Below, one piece after another: positions 36,516 through 44,120 of a stretch of 64,000 nucleotides of DNA. A model generated the notes under the pieces. That model was not told the DNA's origin and did no database searches. It was given only the letters and a program-made list of their open reading frames with translations. Origin of the DNA: CAVUAF01 sp964460655 (lineage in GTDB: Bacteria; Acidobacteriota; Terriglobia; Terriglobales; Acidobacteriaceae); contig CAYWSH010000001.1 in assembly GCA_964460655.1 (NCBI GenBank), forward strand, positions 62,001 through 126,000. Direction: 5' to 3'. Both the position numbers and the translations under genes were made by a program. Every line of letters begins with the position of its first letter. Positions within the stretch are counted from its first letter, which is position 1.

Positions 36516-37415
36516 ATGCCCGAGCTGCCTGACATTGCCGCTTACATCCACGCGGTTGGATCGCGGATAGTCGGCCAACCGCTCGAGCAAGTGCGCGTGG
36601 CGAGTCCGTTCGTACTGCGCACTGTCGAACCTTCGCTCAAGGAAACGGAAGGTCATACCGTGCGCGAGCTACGACGCATCGGGAAGCGCATCGCCATCGG
36701 CGTGGATGAAGATCTGTGGCTGGTGCTCCATCTCATGATCGCCGGCCGTTTGCACTGGCGCCCGCGCGGCGCCAAGATCGGTGGGCGGCAGAACCTGGCG
36801 GCGTTCGATTTTCCCCACGGTTCGCTCGTCCTCACCGAAGCCGGGGCGAAGCGCCGCGCATCGCTGCATGTCGTGCGCGGCGAAGATGGACTGCGCGCCC
36901 TCGATCCCGGCGGCATGGACGCTCTCACCGGCGATCTCGATTCATTCCGCGACGCACTCCACGCCGAGAATCGCACACTCAAGCGCGCCCTCACTGATCC
37001 GCGCATCGTCAGCGGCATCGGCAATGCCTATTCCGACGAGATCCTGCACGCCGCGCAGCTCTCGCCCATCGCGCAGACCCACAAACTCAAGCCGGAAGAG
37101 TGGGAGCGGCTCTTCGCGGCGACACGCAGCACGCTCCACTCATGGAGCGAGCGTTTGCTCAGCGAAGCCAAAAAAGGATTTCCGGAGAAAGTGACGGCCT
37201 TTCGCGAAGGCATGGCCGTCCATGGCCGCTACGGCAAGCCCTGCCCGCGCTGTGGCGAGAAGATCCAGCGCATACGCTACGCCGACGACGAGACGAACTA
37301 CTGCCCACGCTGCCAGACCGGCGGCAGATTGCTCGCCGATCGCAGCCTTTCGCGCCTGCTGCGCTCCGATTGGCCGCGTAGCCTCGACGAACTCGAAGCG
37401 CTAAAAAGAAAATAG
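36516..37415 (+). CDS. mutM: Formamidopyrimidine-DNA glycosylase family protein (MutM/Nei)
   Basis: 299 residues. Base-excision repair enzyme removing oxidised bases and nicking the strand. N-terminal MPELPD gives catalytic Pro2 and Glu3; Lys57 in RRIGKR, the H2TH region NRTLKRALTDPRIVSGIGNAY, and a C-terminal zinc finger with two CPRC pairs. All key parts are intact. It starts one base after the stop of the GtaA-like gene, an unusual partner for a DNA-repair gene, and ends 21 bases before the convergent UxaA gene. MutM versus Nei specificity is not certain. Confidence 0.9.
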   Translation: MPELPDIAAYIHAVGSRIVGQPLEQVRVASPFVLRTVEPSLKETEGHTVRELRRIGKRIAIGVDEDLWLVLHLMIAGRLHWRPRGAKIGGRQNLAAFDFPHGSLVLTEAGAKRRASLHVVRGEDGLRALDPGGMDALTGDLDSFRDALHAENRTLKRALTDPRIVSGIGNAYSDEILHAAQLSPIAQTHKLKPEEWERLFAATRSTLHSWSERLLSEAKKGFPEKVTAFREGMAVHGRYGKPCPRCGEKIQRIRYADDETNYCPRCQTGGRLLADRSLSRLLRSDWPRSLDELEALKRK

Positions 37416-37436
37416 GCCCGCGCGGATTTCGATGCC

Positions 37437-38960
37437 TTACGTGATCGCCCCGGGGTTGAAGAGCACCAGATCGTTATGCAAGCCCCAACGCTCGGCCCAC
37501 GTCTGCTTGCGGCCACTGGCCACATCGAGGACGAAGCGGAAGCTCTCCCAACCAACATCCTCGACCGTCGCGCTACCGGTCGCGATCCGCCCGGCATCGA
37601 TGTCGATCAGGTCGTGCCAGCGCTCCGCTAGCGCCGTGCGCGACGAGACTTTTACGACCGGCACCATCGCCAGGCCGTACGGGCTGCCCTCCCCCGTCGT
37701 AAAGATGTGCAGATTCATGGAGGCGAGCTGCTGCGTGCCACAGATGAAGTCGCTCGCAGGTGTTGCCGCGAACACCAGCCCCTTGGTTGCGGCGCGCTCG
37801 CCGTGCGTCGCGACTCCCATGATCGCGGTGCTGCCGGCCTTCGCGATCGAGCCTAGCGCCTTTTCGACCACGTTCGCGATGCCGCCACGCAGGTTCCCCG
37901 GCGTCGGGTTCGCGCTGCGATCGGCGCCGTGTTGCGCCAGATACTCGTCATACCAGCGCATCTCGCGCACCAGCGCGCGGGCCACATCTTTATTAATAGC
38001 GCGTGGTGTCAGCAGGTGGATCGCGTCGCGCACCTCGCTCACCTCGGAAAAGAGCACCGTGGCACCGGCACGCACTAGCAGGTCAGCAGCGAATCCGACC
38101 GCCGGATTACAAGTGACGCCCGAAAAGGCATCACTGCCTCCGCACTGCAGTCCGACAACCAACTGCGACGCCGGTACGGTCTCACGCCGTCGCCCATCGA
38201 GTTCCTCCAAGCGCTTCTCCGCAGCCTCCATGATGACGCTGACGCTTTCGGCAAACCCGCTGTAGTCCTGCAACCGCACGCGTTCGCTGTTTCCGAGCAC
38301 GCGCAGCGCGGCTTCCGTGAACAGCACATCGGGCTGTACTTTCTCGCATCCCAATCCCACGACGAGCGGCGAACCGCCGAGGTTGGCGTGCATTCCGATA
38401 TGACGCAGCGTGCGCAGCGGCACGTCGGCACCGGGCGAGTTCATCGCGATCCCGCATCCATAGCCGTGCGTGATAGCAACGACGTCGTCTACGTTCGCAA
38501 AGCGCGGCAGGATCTCCTGCTTGATGCGGCGCGCGGCATATTCCACCGTCGGCGCCGTGCACTGCACCGTCGTCACGATGCCAAGAATGTTCTTCGTGCC
38601 GGCGCTGCCATCCGGATTGCGAAATCCTTCGAACGTAACGCCCTCAAGCGGCGGTTGCGGCGGAGGAGGCGCGGTGGCGAGTGGCAGATCGTCGAGTGAT
38701 GGCGGTTCGGGCAGGCGAAGCATTTCCTGACGGACCCAGGTACCCGCAGCGATCGGGTGGTTAGCGTACCCGATGACATGTCCATACCGAACGATGTCCT
38801 CGCCGGCCGCGACATCGCGCAGCGCGACCTTGCGCGCCTGTTGAATATCTTCGCGAAAACTGAATCCGGCAGGAGTGGCCGTGCCGGTCTTAACACCTTC
38901 CGGCGCGACGATGATGGCTACGTTATCCCGCTCGTGAATGCGCAGAAAGAGAGGAGGCAC
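37437..38960 (-). CDS. UxaA-family sugar-acid dehydratase (altronate/galactarate type)
   Basis: 507 residues from a GTG at 38960. An in-frame GTG at 39038 would add a basic, unconserved stretch nearly touching the divergent gene, so I reject it. N-terminal SAF-type domain (PLFLRIHERDNVAIIV to GTWVRQEM), linker rich in Pro, then the large UxaA domain with GTKNILGIVTTVQC, THGYGCGIAMNSPG, LGCEKVQPD, GLQCGGSDAFSG; the Cys residues fit metal binding. Family enzymes dehydrate altronate or galactarate to 2-keto-3-deoxy acids. Here it may process acids from glucuronoxylan or pectin. A candidate promoter ends about 10 bases before the GTG, with no ribosome-binding site. Confidence 0.87.
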   Translation of the reverse strand: MPPLFLRIHERDNVAIIVAPEGVKTGTATPAGFSFREDIQQARKVALRDVAAGEDIVRYGHVIGYANHPIAAGTWVRQEMLRLPEPPSLDDLPLATAPPPPQPPLEGVTFEGFRNPDGSAGTKNILGIVTTVQCTAPTVEYAARRIKQEILPRFANVDDVVAITHGYGCGIAMNSPGADVPLRTLRHIGMHANLGGSPLVVGLGCEKVQPDVLFTEAALRVLGNSERVRLQDYSGFAESVSVIMEAAEKRLEELDGRRRETVPASQLVVGLQCGGSDAFSGVTCNPAVGFAADLLVRAGATVLFSEVSEVRDAIHLLTPRAINKDVARALVREMRWYDEYLAQHGADRSANPTPGNLRGGIANVVEKALGSIAKAGSTAIMGVATHGERAATKGLVFAATPASDFICGTQQLASMNLHIFTTGEGSPYGLAMVPVVKVSSRTALAERWHDLIDIDAGRIATGSATVEDVGWESFRFVLDVASGRKQTWAERWGLHNDLVLFNPGAIT

Positions 38961-38970
38961 AGAGGGAGCG

Positions 38971-39000
38971 AATGTAGCGCGGCCGGCTCGACGCCGTCCA
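38971..39000 (-). promoter_or_regulatory. Candidate promoter for the UxaA-family gene
   Basis: On the minus strand TGGACG (38995-39000) and TACATT (38971-38976) are 18 bases apart, four of six matches each. Transcription would start a few bases before the GTG at 38960, implying a leaderless or nearly leaderless mRNA. Confidence 0.25.
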
Positions 39001-39047
39001 GCGCGCCTGCTTCGCTTTTGAACCGCTTTGTGCTTCACTGTTCCGCC

Positions 39048-40067
39048 ATGCTGGCCGTCGGACCTCGTCGCCTCCTGCTCTCTGCGCTCCTCCTTGTGTC
39101 CTCAGCCGCCGCGGCGACCAAGCCGCTGCAGATCTTTTTCGTCGACGTCGAGGGTGGGCAAGCCACGCTCATCGTGACGCCCGCCGGCCAGTCGCTGCTC
39201 ATCGACACCGGCTGGCCCGGCTTCGATGGGCGGGACGCCGCTCGTATCGCCGCGGCAGCAGCATCCGCGGGCGTGAAGCAGCTCGATTACGTCCTCATCA
39301 CGCATTACCACAGCGATCACGTTGGCGGCGCACCGCAGCTGGCCTCCAAAATGAAGGTCGTGACGTTCGTCGATCATGGGCCGAACCAAGAAGACACCAA
39401 CGCCGTCCGTTCTATTTACAGCGCCTACCAGGAGCTGCTGAACAACGCAGAGCACGTCGTGATGGCACCCGGCGATAGGCTGCCGTTGCGCGGCGTGGAA
39501 GTCCGTGCAGTCAGTGCGGCGGGTAGACTTCTGGCCCAGCCTCTGCGTGGCGCCGGTCAGTCGAATCCGTTGTGCGCAGGCGAGCCACTGGCCCCGGCCG
39601 ATCCTTCGGAGAACGCGCGCTCGCTCGGCACGCTGCTCACCTTCGGCAAGTTCCGGTTCATCGACCTCGGCGACCTGACGAAGCAGAAGGAGATCGAACT
39701 CGTCTGCCCGAACAATCTCATCGGGCACGCCGACGTCTATCTTTCGACGCACCACGGCCTCGACCAATCGAATGCGCGCGCCCTCGTGCATGCGCTGCAC
39801 CCGCGCGTCATCATCATGAACAACGGAGCGCGCAAGGGTGGCAAGCCGGAGGCGTGGGAGACGATGCATGCCTCCCCGGGATTGCAGGACCTCTGGCAGC
39901 TGCACACCGCGATCGAAGCCGGCGCCGATCACAACACAGCAGAGCAGCTGATCGCTAATCCCGACGAAAAATGCGCGGGCGAGTATCTCAAGCTGACGGC
40001 TTGGCCGGACGGTAGGTTCACCGTCTTCAACTCCCGCAACCAACTCGCGCGGACCTACAAACCGTGA
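39048..40067 (+). CDS. Exported metallo-beta-lactamase-fold hydrolase
   Basis: 339 residues with a signal peptide (LLLSALLLVSSAAAATK). Metal motif HYHSDHVGG matches the HxHxDH signature; earlier LIDTGWPGFDGRDA and later FIDLGDLT and STHHGLDQSNA supply the other metal ligands. The layout resembles the ComEC/Rec2-type MBL domain as a stand-alone secreted protein. It is the first gene of a three-gene plus-strand operon with a sugar-acid transporter and an IlvD/Edd dehydratase, which suggests it might open a sugar lactone outside the cytoplasm (inference); other ester or phosphodiester substrates remain possible. Confidence 0.85.
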   Translation: MLAVGPRRLLLSALLLVSSAAAATKPLQIFFVDVEGGQATLIVTPAGQSLLIDTGWPGFDGRDAARIAAAAASAGVKQLDYVLITHYHSDHVGGAPQLASKMKVVTFVDHGPNQEDTNAVRSIYSAYQELLNNAEHVVMAPGDRLPLRGVEVRAVSAAGRLLAQPLRGAGQSNPLCAGEPLAPADPSENARSLGTLLTFGKFRFIDLGDLTKQKEIELVCPNNLIGHADVYLSTHHGLDQSNARALVHALHPRVIIMNNGARKGGKPEAWETMHASPGLQDLWQLHTAIEAGADHNTAEQLIANPDEKCAGEYLKLTAWPDGRFTVFNSRNQLARTYKP

Positions 40068-41383
40068 GCCTCACGTCCTCTGAGACGGAGATCGCACGCC
40101 GCGCGCGACACCGGATCACGCGGCGTTTGCTTCCGTACTTGTTCCTGCTCTACGTCATCGCTTACCTCGATCGCGTAAACGTGAGCTACGCCGCATTGGA
40201 AATGACGCACGCCCTGGGTTTCGGACCCGACGTCTACGGTTTTGGCGCCGGCATCTTCTTCGTGGGCTACTTCATGCTCGAGATCCCGGGCAGCATCCTG
40301 GTCGAGCGCTGGAGCGCGCGCAAATGGATCGCGCGCATCATGTTCACGTGGGGGATCGTGGCCATTGCCGCCGGCTTCATCGAGACGCCGCACCAGTTCT
40401 ACTGGGTACGGTTTCTGCTCGGCGTTGCCGAGGCGGGCTTCTTTCCCGGCGTCATCGTGTACATGGGCCATTGGTTCCGGCGCGAGGAGCGTGCGCGCGC
40501 AATGGCGTGGTTCATGGCGGCACAGCCGGTCTCGAACATCATCGGCGCCCCTCTTTCAGGCTGGCTGCTGGGCATCCACTGGCTGGGCTGGCCCGGCTGG
40601 CGCTGGCTGTTCGTCGTGGAAGGCGCGCCTGCCGTCGTCTTAGGCGTCGTTACGCTTTTCTATCTGACCGACCGACCCAGCGAGGCAAGCTGGCTGCCCG
40701 ATGCGGAGCGCGAGTGGTTGACGGCGGCTCTCGCGCGCGAGCGCACGGTCATCGAGACGCGCAGGGCCACACGTTCCGGGCGCCTGCCTCTCCAGGTCTT
40801 GCTCCTCGTCGCCGGCTATTTCTGTGTGGTGACCAGCATTTACGGTTTCCAACTGTGGCTGCCTACGTTGTTACAGCGAGTGTCCGGACTCTCGAGTCGC
40901 GCCACTGCCTTCCTTTCGGCCCTGCCGTACTGCGTCGGCTTCGTTGCGCTGCTGGTCGTGGGTTGGTCGTCCGACCGCACCGGCGAGCGCCGCTGGCACA
41001 CCGTGACCTGCGTCTTGCTCATCGCCCTGGGGCTCGCCGGGAGCGTCGCCTTCGGCAACTCGCTCCCGCTGGCGCTGGCGATGTTCTGTGTCGCGTCGTT
41101 CGGTATTTCGGGATACTTGCCGGTGTTCTGGATGCTGCCCACCGCCATCCTCACGGGTACGGCTGCCGCGGCGACGATCGGTCTCATCAATTCTGTCGGC
41201 AACCTCGGTGGTTTCGTGGGACCGTACGTTGTCGGTTATCTTGTGCGTACCACCGGCTCGAATACTGCCGGAGTGCTGTTCCTCTCGGCAGCCGCCGCGA
41301 TGAGCGCCGTACTTCTGATCGCTGCCGGTGGTCGGCGCGAGCCGGTCGCGATACCCTCGGCCATGACCGCAACACAGGATTGA
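40064..41383 (+). CDS. MFS transporter, anion:cation symporter (ACS) type
   Basis: 439 residues, start GTG at 40064 overlapping the previous stop (GTGA). Twelve hydrophobic segments in two halves with a charged central loop (about 205-235). Segment-1 YLFLLYVIAYLDRVNVSYA and the loop MGHWFRREERARAMAW are typical of the ACS family that imports hexuronates, tartrate and other sugar acids with protons. Position between the MBL-fold protein and an aldonate dehydratase supports uptake of a sugar acid. Confidence 0.9.
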   Translation: MSLTSSETEIARRARHRITRRLLPYLFLLYVIAYLDRVNVSYAALEMTHALGFGPDVYGFGAGIFFVGYFMLEIPGSILVERWSARKWIARIMFTWGIVAIAAGFIETPHQFYWVRFLLGVAEAGFFPGVIVYMGHWFRREERARAMAWFMAAQPVSNIIGAPLSGWLLGIHWLGWPGWRWLFVVEGAPAVVLGVVTLFYLTDRPSEASWLPDAEREWLTAALARERTVIETRRATRSGRLPLQVLLLVAGYFCVVTSIYGFQLWLPTLLQRVSGLSSRATAFLSALPYCVGFVALLVVGWSSDRTGERRWHTVTCVLLIALGLAGSVAFGNSLPLALAMFCVASFGISGYLPVFWMLPTAILTGTAAAATIGLINSVGNLGGFVGPYVVGYLVRTTGSNTAGVLFLSAAAAMSAVLLIAAGGRREPVAIPSAMTATQD

Positions 41384-41386
41384 CGC

Positions 41387-43096
41387 ATGAAGCTTCGTAG
41401 CTCCGCATGGTTCGGTTTGCTTGACCGCGACGGTTTCATCCATCGCAGCTGGATGAAGAACCAGGGCCTGCCTGACCATCTCTTCGACGGCCGCCCGGTC
41501 ATCGGCATCTGCAACACCTGGTCAGAGCTGACGCCGTGCAACTCGCACTTCCGCCGCCTCGCCGACTACGTGAAGCGCGGCGTGTACGAGGCCGGCGGCT
41601 TCCCGCTCGAGTTCCCCGTGATGTCGCTGGGCGAGACGCTGATGCGCCCCACCACCATGATGTTCCGCAACCTGGTGAGCATGGACGTGGAGGAATCGAT
41701 CCGCGCGAATCCGCTCGACGGGGTCGTGCTGCTCGCCGGCTGCGACAAGACCACACCGGCGCTGCTGATGGGCGCCGCCAGTTGTGATTTGCCGTCACTC
41801 ATGATCTCCGGCGGTCCGATGTTGAACGGCAAGTTCCGCGGCGAGAACATCGGTTCGGGAACGCACGTCTGGCGTTTCAGTGAAGCGGTGCGCAGCGGCC
41901 AGATGACCGAGTGCGAATTCTTCGAGGCCGAAGGCTGCATGAGCCGTTCCGCCGGCCATTGCATGACCATGGGAACGGCTTCCACGATGGCGTGCGTTGT
42001 CGAAGCGCTCGGCATGGGCCTGCCCGGCAATGCCGCCATCCCCGCCGCCGATTCGCGTCGCTATGCGCTGGCCCACATGGCTGGACGGCGCATCGTCGAG
42101 ATGGTGCGCGAAGATCTGCGCATGTCGAAGGTGTTGACGCGTGCCGCGTTCGAAAATGCAGTGCGCGCAGTGAGCGCCGTCGGTGGTTCCACGAACGCCG
42201 TCATCCATCTACTGGCCCTTGCCGGAAGGATCGGCGTCGAACTTACGCTCGACGATTGGGACCGCCTCGGCCGCGACGTTCCCTGCCTGGTCAACCTCAT
42301 GCCCGCCGGCGAATTCCTGATGGAGGACTTCTATTACGCCGGCGGCTTGCCGGTCGTGCTGCGCGAACTCGGCGCGCTGCTGCATCGCGATGCGCTCACC
42401 GTCAACGGTAAGACCCTCGGTGAAAACGTCGCGGCTGCCCCTTGCTACAACCAGAGCGTCATCGCGACGCTCGCCCAGCCAGTCAAGGCGGCGAGCGGCA
42501 TCACGGTGCTGCGTGGGAATCTCTGCCCGAGCGGCGCCATCATCAAACCTTCGGCGGCGACTCCCGCGCTCATGCAGCACAGTGGCCCTGCGGTCGTCTT
42601 CGAGAACATCGAAGACTTCAAAGTACGCATCGATGACCCCGCGCTCCCCATCGACGAGAACTCGGTGATGGTGCTCAAGAACTGCGGTCCGCGTGGGTAT
42701 CCCGGCATGCCCGAGGTCGGCAATATGCCGTTGCCGCCGAAGCTCCTTCGCCGCGGCATCACCGACATGGTTCGCATCTCCGACGCGCGCATGAGCGGCA
42801 CGGCCTACGGGACCGTGGTCCTGCACGTCGCGCCGGAAGCGGCTGCCGGCGGCGTCCTCGCGCTCGTGCAGAACGGCGATGTCATTGAATTGGACACCGC
42901 CGCGCGCCGGCTGCATCTGCGCGTTGATGATGGCGAGCTAAAGCGGCGGCGCGAAAAGTGGCAGGCGCCCGCACGCGTCTACGATCGCGGCTACTACAAG
43001 CTGTATTACGAGCACGTGATGCAGGCCGACCGCGGCGCAGATCTCGACTTCCTCACCGGCGGCAGTGGCGCTCCCGTACCGCGCGACTGCCACTAA
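41387..43096 (+). CDS. IlvD/Edd-family dehydratase, probably sugar-acid (arabinonate/xylonate) dehydratase
   Basis: 569 residues. Iron-sulfur dehydratase; cluster cysteines Cys51, Cys119 and Cys192 have spacings of 68 and 73, the same as reported for Rhizobium L-arabinonate dehydratase, and Lys121 matches its carbamylated lysine. CNTWSELTPCN, AGCDKTTPALLMGA and the C-terminal SDARMSGTAYGTVVLHVAPEAA are clear. Context with a sugar-acid transporter favours aldonate dehydration to 2-keto-3-deoxy acid over branched-chain amino acid synthesis. It starts three bases after the transporter stop, and its end overlaps the convergent LysR gene by four bases. Confidence 0.9.
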   Translation: MKLRSSAWFGLLDRDGFIHRSWMKNQGLPDHLFDGRPVIGICNTWSELTPCNSHFRRLADYVKRGVYEAGGFPLEFPVMSLGETLMRPTTMMFRNLVSMDVEESIRANPLDGVVLLAGCDKTTPALLMGAASCDLPSLMISGGPMLNGKFRGENIGSGTHVWRFSEAVRSGQMTECEFFEAEGCMSRSAGHCMTMGTASTMACVVEALGMGLPGNAAIPAADSRRYALAHMAGRRIVEMVREDLRMSKVLTRAAFENAVRAVSAVGGSTNAVIHLLALAGRIGVELTLDDWDRLGRDVPCLVNLMPAGEFLMEDFYYAGGLPVVLRELGALLHRDALTVNGKTLGENVAAAPCYNQSVIATLAQPVKAASGITVLRGNLCPSGAIIKPSAATPALMQHSGPAVVFENIEDFKVRIDDPALPIDENSVMVLKNCGPRGYPGMPEVGNMPLPPKLLRRGITDMVRISDARMSGTAYGTVVLHVAPEAAAGGVLALVQNGDVIELDTAARRLHLRVDDGELKRRREKWQAPARVYDRGYYKLYYEHVMQADRGADLDFLTGGSGAPVPRDCH

Positions 43097-44028
43097 GCGC
43101 GGGCGGTAAGCTTCTTGCCCTTCCCCGCCCGCCGCGCCTGCTTCTTTTCCGCCAGCGCATGCACCAGGAACTCGGCGATCGATTTGGTGAGCTTCCGCGG
43201 ATACGGCGTCTCCGGCATCGCCAGCGCCTGGCGCCGCACCAAGTGCCGGTTCGGAAGCCGCAGCGCCTGAAAGAAGCCCGGCTGTTGCAATGCATGCTCG
43301 GGCAGCATGGAGTACCCAAAGCCGGACTGCACCAGGCTCTTGATCGCCTCGGTATCCTCGGCCTCCATCACCACGCGCGGAACGATGCCGATGTCGTTCA
43401 GGAAGCCATCGATGATCGTCCGCATGTTGCTGTGCTTGGGATAGAGGAGGAATGGCACCTTCGCCAGTTCTTCCACGTGCACCGTCCCGACGTGGTGTTG
43501 CGTGACGCGCGTCGCTGCAGGCCGCAGGAACAGGAGTTCCTCTTCGTAGAGCGGGATCACGCGCAGCCCTTCGACCGGCACCGGCAGCGAGATCAGCCCG
43601 AGATCGAAGCGGCGATTCAGCAGTCCCTTGATGATGTCTTCCGTCACCGACACGGTGACCTGGAGAGGCGTCTGCGGGTATTGCTGGCGCAGGCGGCGTA
43701 ACGGCGGTCCCAGGCGGTAGATGAGCGTCGTAACGCCCGTCGCAAAGTTGAACGGACGCGTGTCCGTGCCCGGCTTGTTCTCGAAAGCCTGCCGCACCAG
43801 TTTCATCTGCCGCAGGATGGGCCTGACATCATCGGCGAGGCGGTGTGCGGCAGGTGTCGGCAACAGCTTTCTGCCCGAGCGCACAAAAAACTCCGTACCG
43901 AGCGAGGCCGCCAGGTTCTGCAATTGCAGGCTCACGGCTCCGGGAGATAAGTGCACGCGCTCCGCTGCCTGCGAGACGCTCGAGGTCTCCACTACCGCCA
44001 CGAAGATCTCTAGCTGGTGCAGGTCCAT
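43093..44028 (-). CDS. LysR-family transcriptional regulator
   Basis: 311 residues. Winged helix-turn-helix at residues 1-60 (LEIFVAVVETSSVSQAAERVHLS) and a LysR substrate-binding domain at about 90-290 (TPLQVTVSVTEDIIKGLL, YSMLPEHAL). The C-terminus is basic. It converges on the MBL-MFS-IlvD operon with a four-base overlap, so it may regulate that operon in trans or something elsewhere; the inverted repeat just upstream of its own start suggests autoregulation. Confidence 0.92.
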   Translation of the reverse strand: MDLHQLEIFVAVVETSSVSQAAERVHLSPGAVSLQLQNLAASLGTEFFVRSGRKLLPTPAAHRLADDVRPILRQMKLVRQAFENKPGTDTRPFNFATGVTTLIYRLGPPLRRLRQQYPQTPLQVTVSVTEDIIKGLLNRRFDLGLISLPVPVEGLRVIPLYEEELLFLRPAATRVTQHHVGTVHVEELAKVPFLLYPKHSNMRTIIDGFLNDIGIVPRVVMEAEDTEAIKSLVQSGFGYSMLPEHALQQPGFFQALRLPNRHLVRRQALAMPETPYPRKLTKSIAEFLVHALAEKKQARRAGKGKKLTARA

Positions 44029-44059
44029 GTCGGCTCCGCCACGCAGGGATCGGCAGACA

Positions 44060-44107
44060 TTTTAGCGTAATCAAACGAAACGTTCAGTTCGTCCGCTTCC
44101 GCTAAAA
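44060..44107. promoter_or_regulatory. Inverted repeat upstream of LysR gene
   Basis: TTTTAGCG (44060-44067) and CGCTAAAA (44100-44107) are perfect eight-base inverted copies separated by 32 bases, with an inner ACGAA/TTCGT pair. The spacing suits two operator half-sites on neighbouring DNA turns better than an RNA hairpin. The 92-base gap 44029-44120 contains nothing else. Confidence 0.4.
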
Positions 44108-44120
44108 CAGGTTGACCTGC

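Noticed and set aside
38757..39047. Upstream in-frame extension of the MBL-fold gene
   Set aside because: It would lie antisense inside the UxaA-family gene and put non-conserved sequence before a clear signal peptide at 39048.
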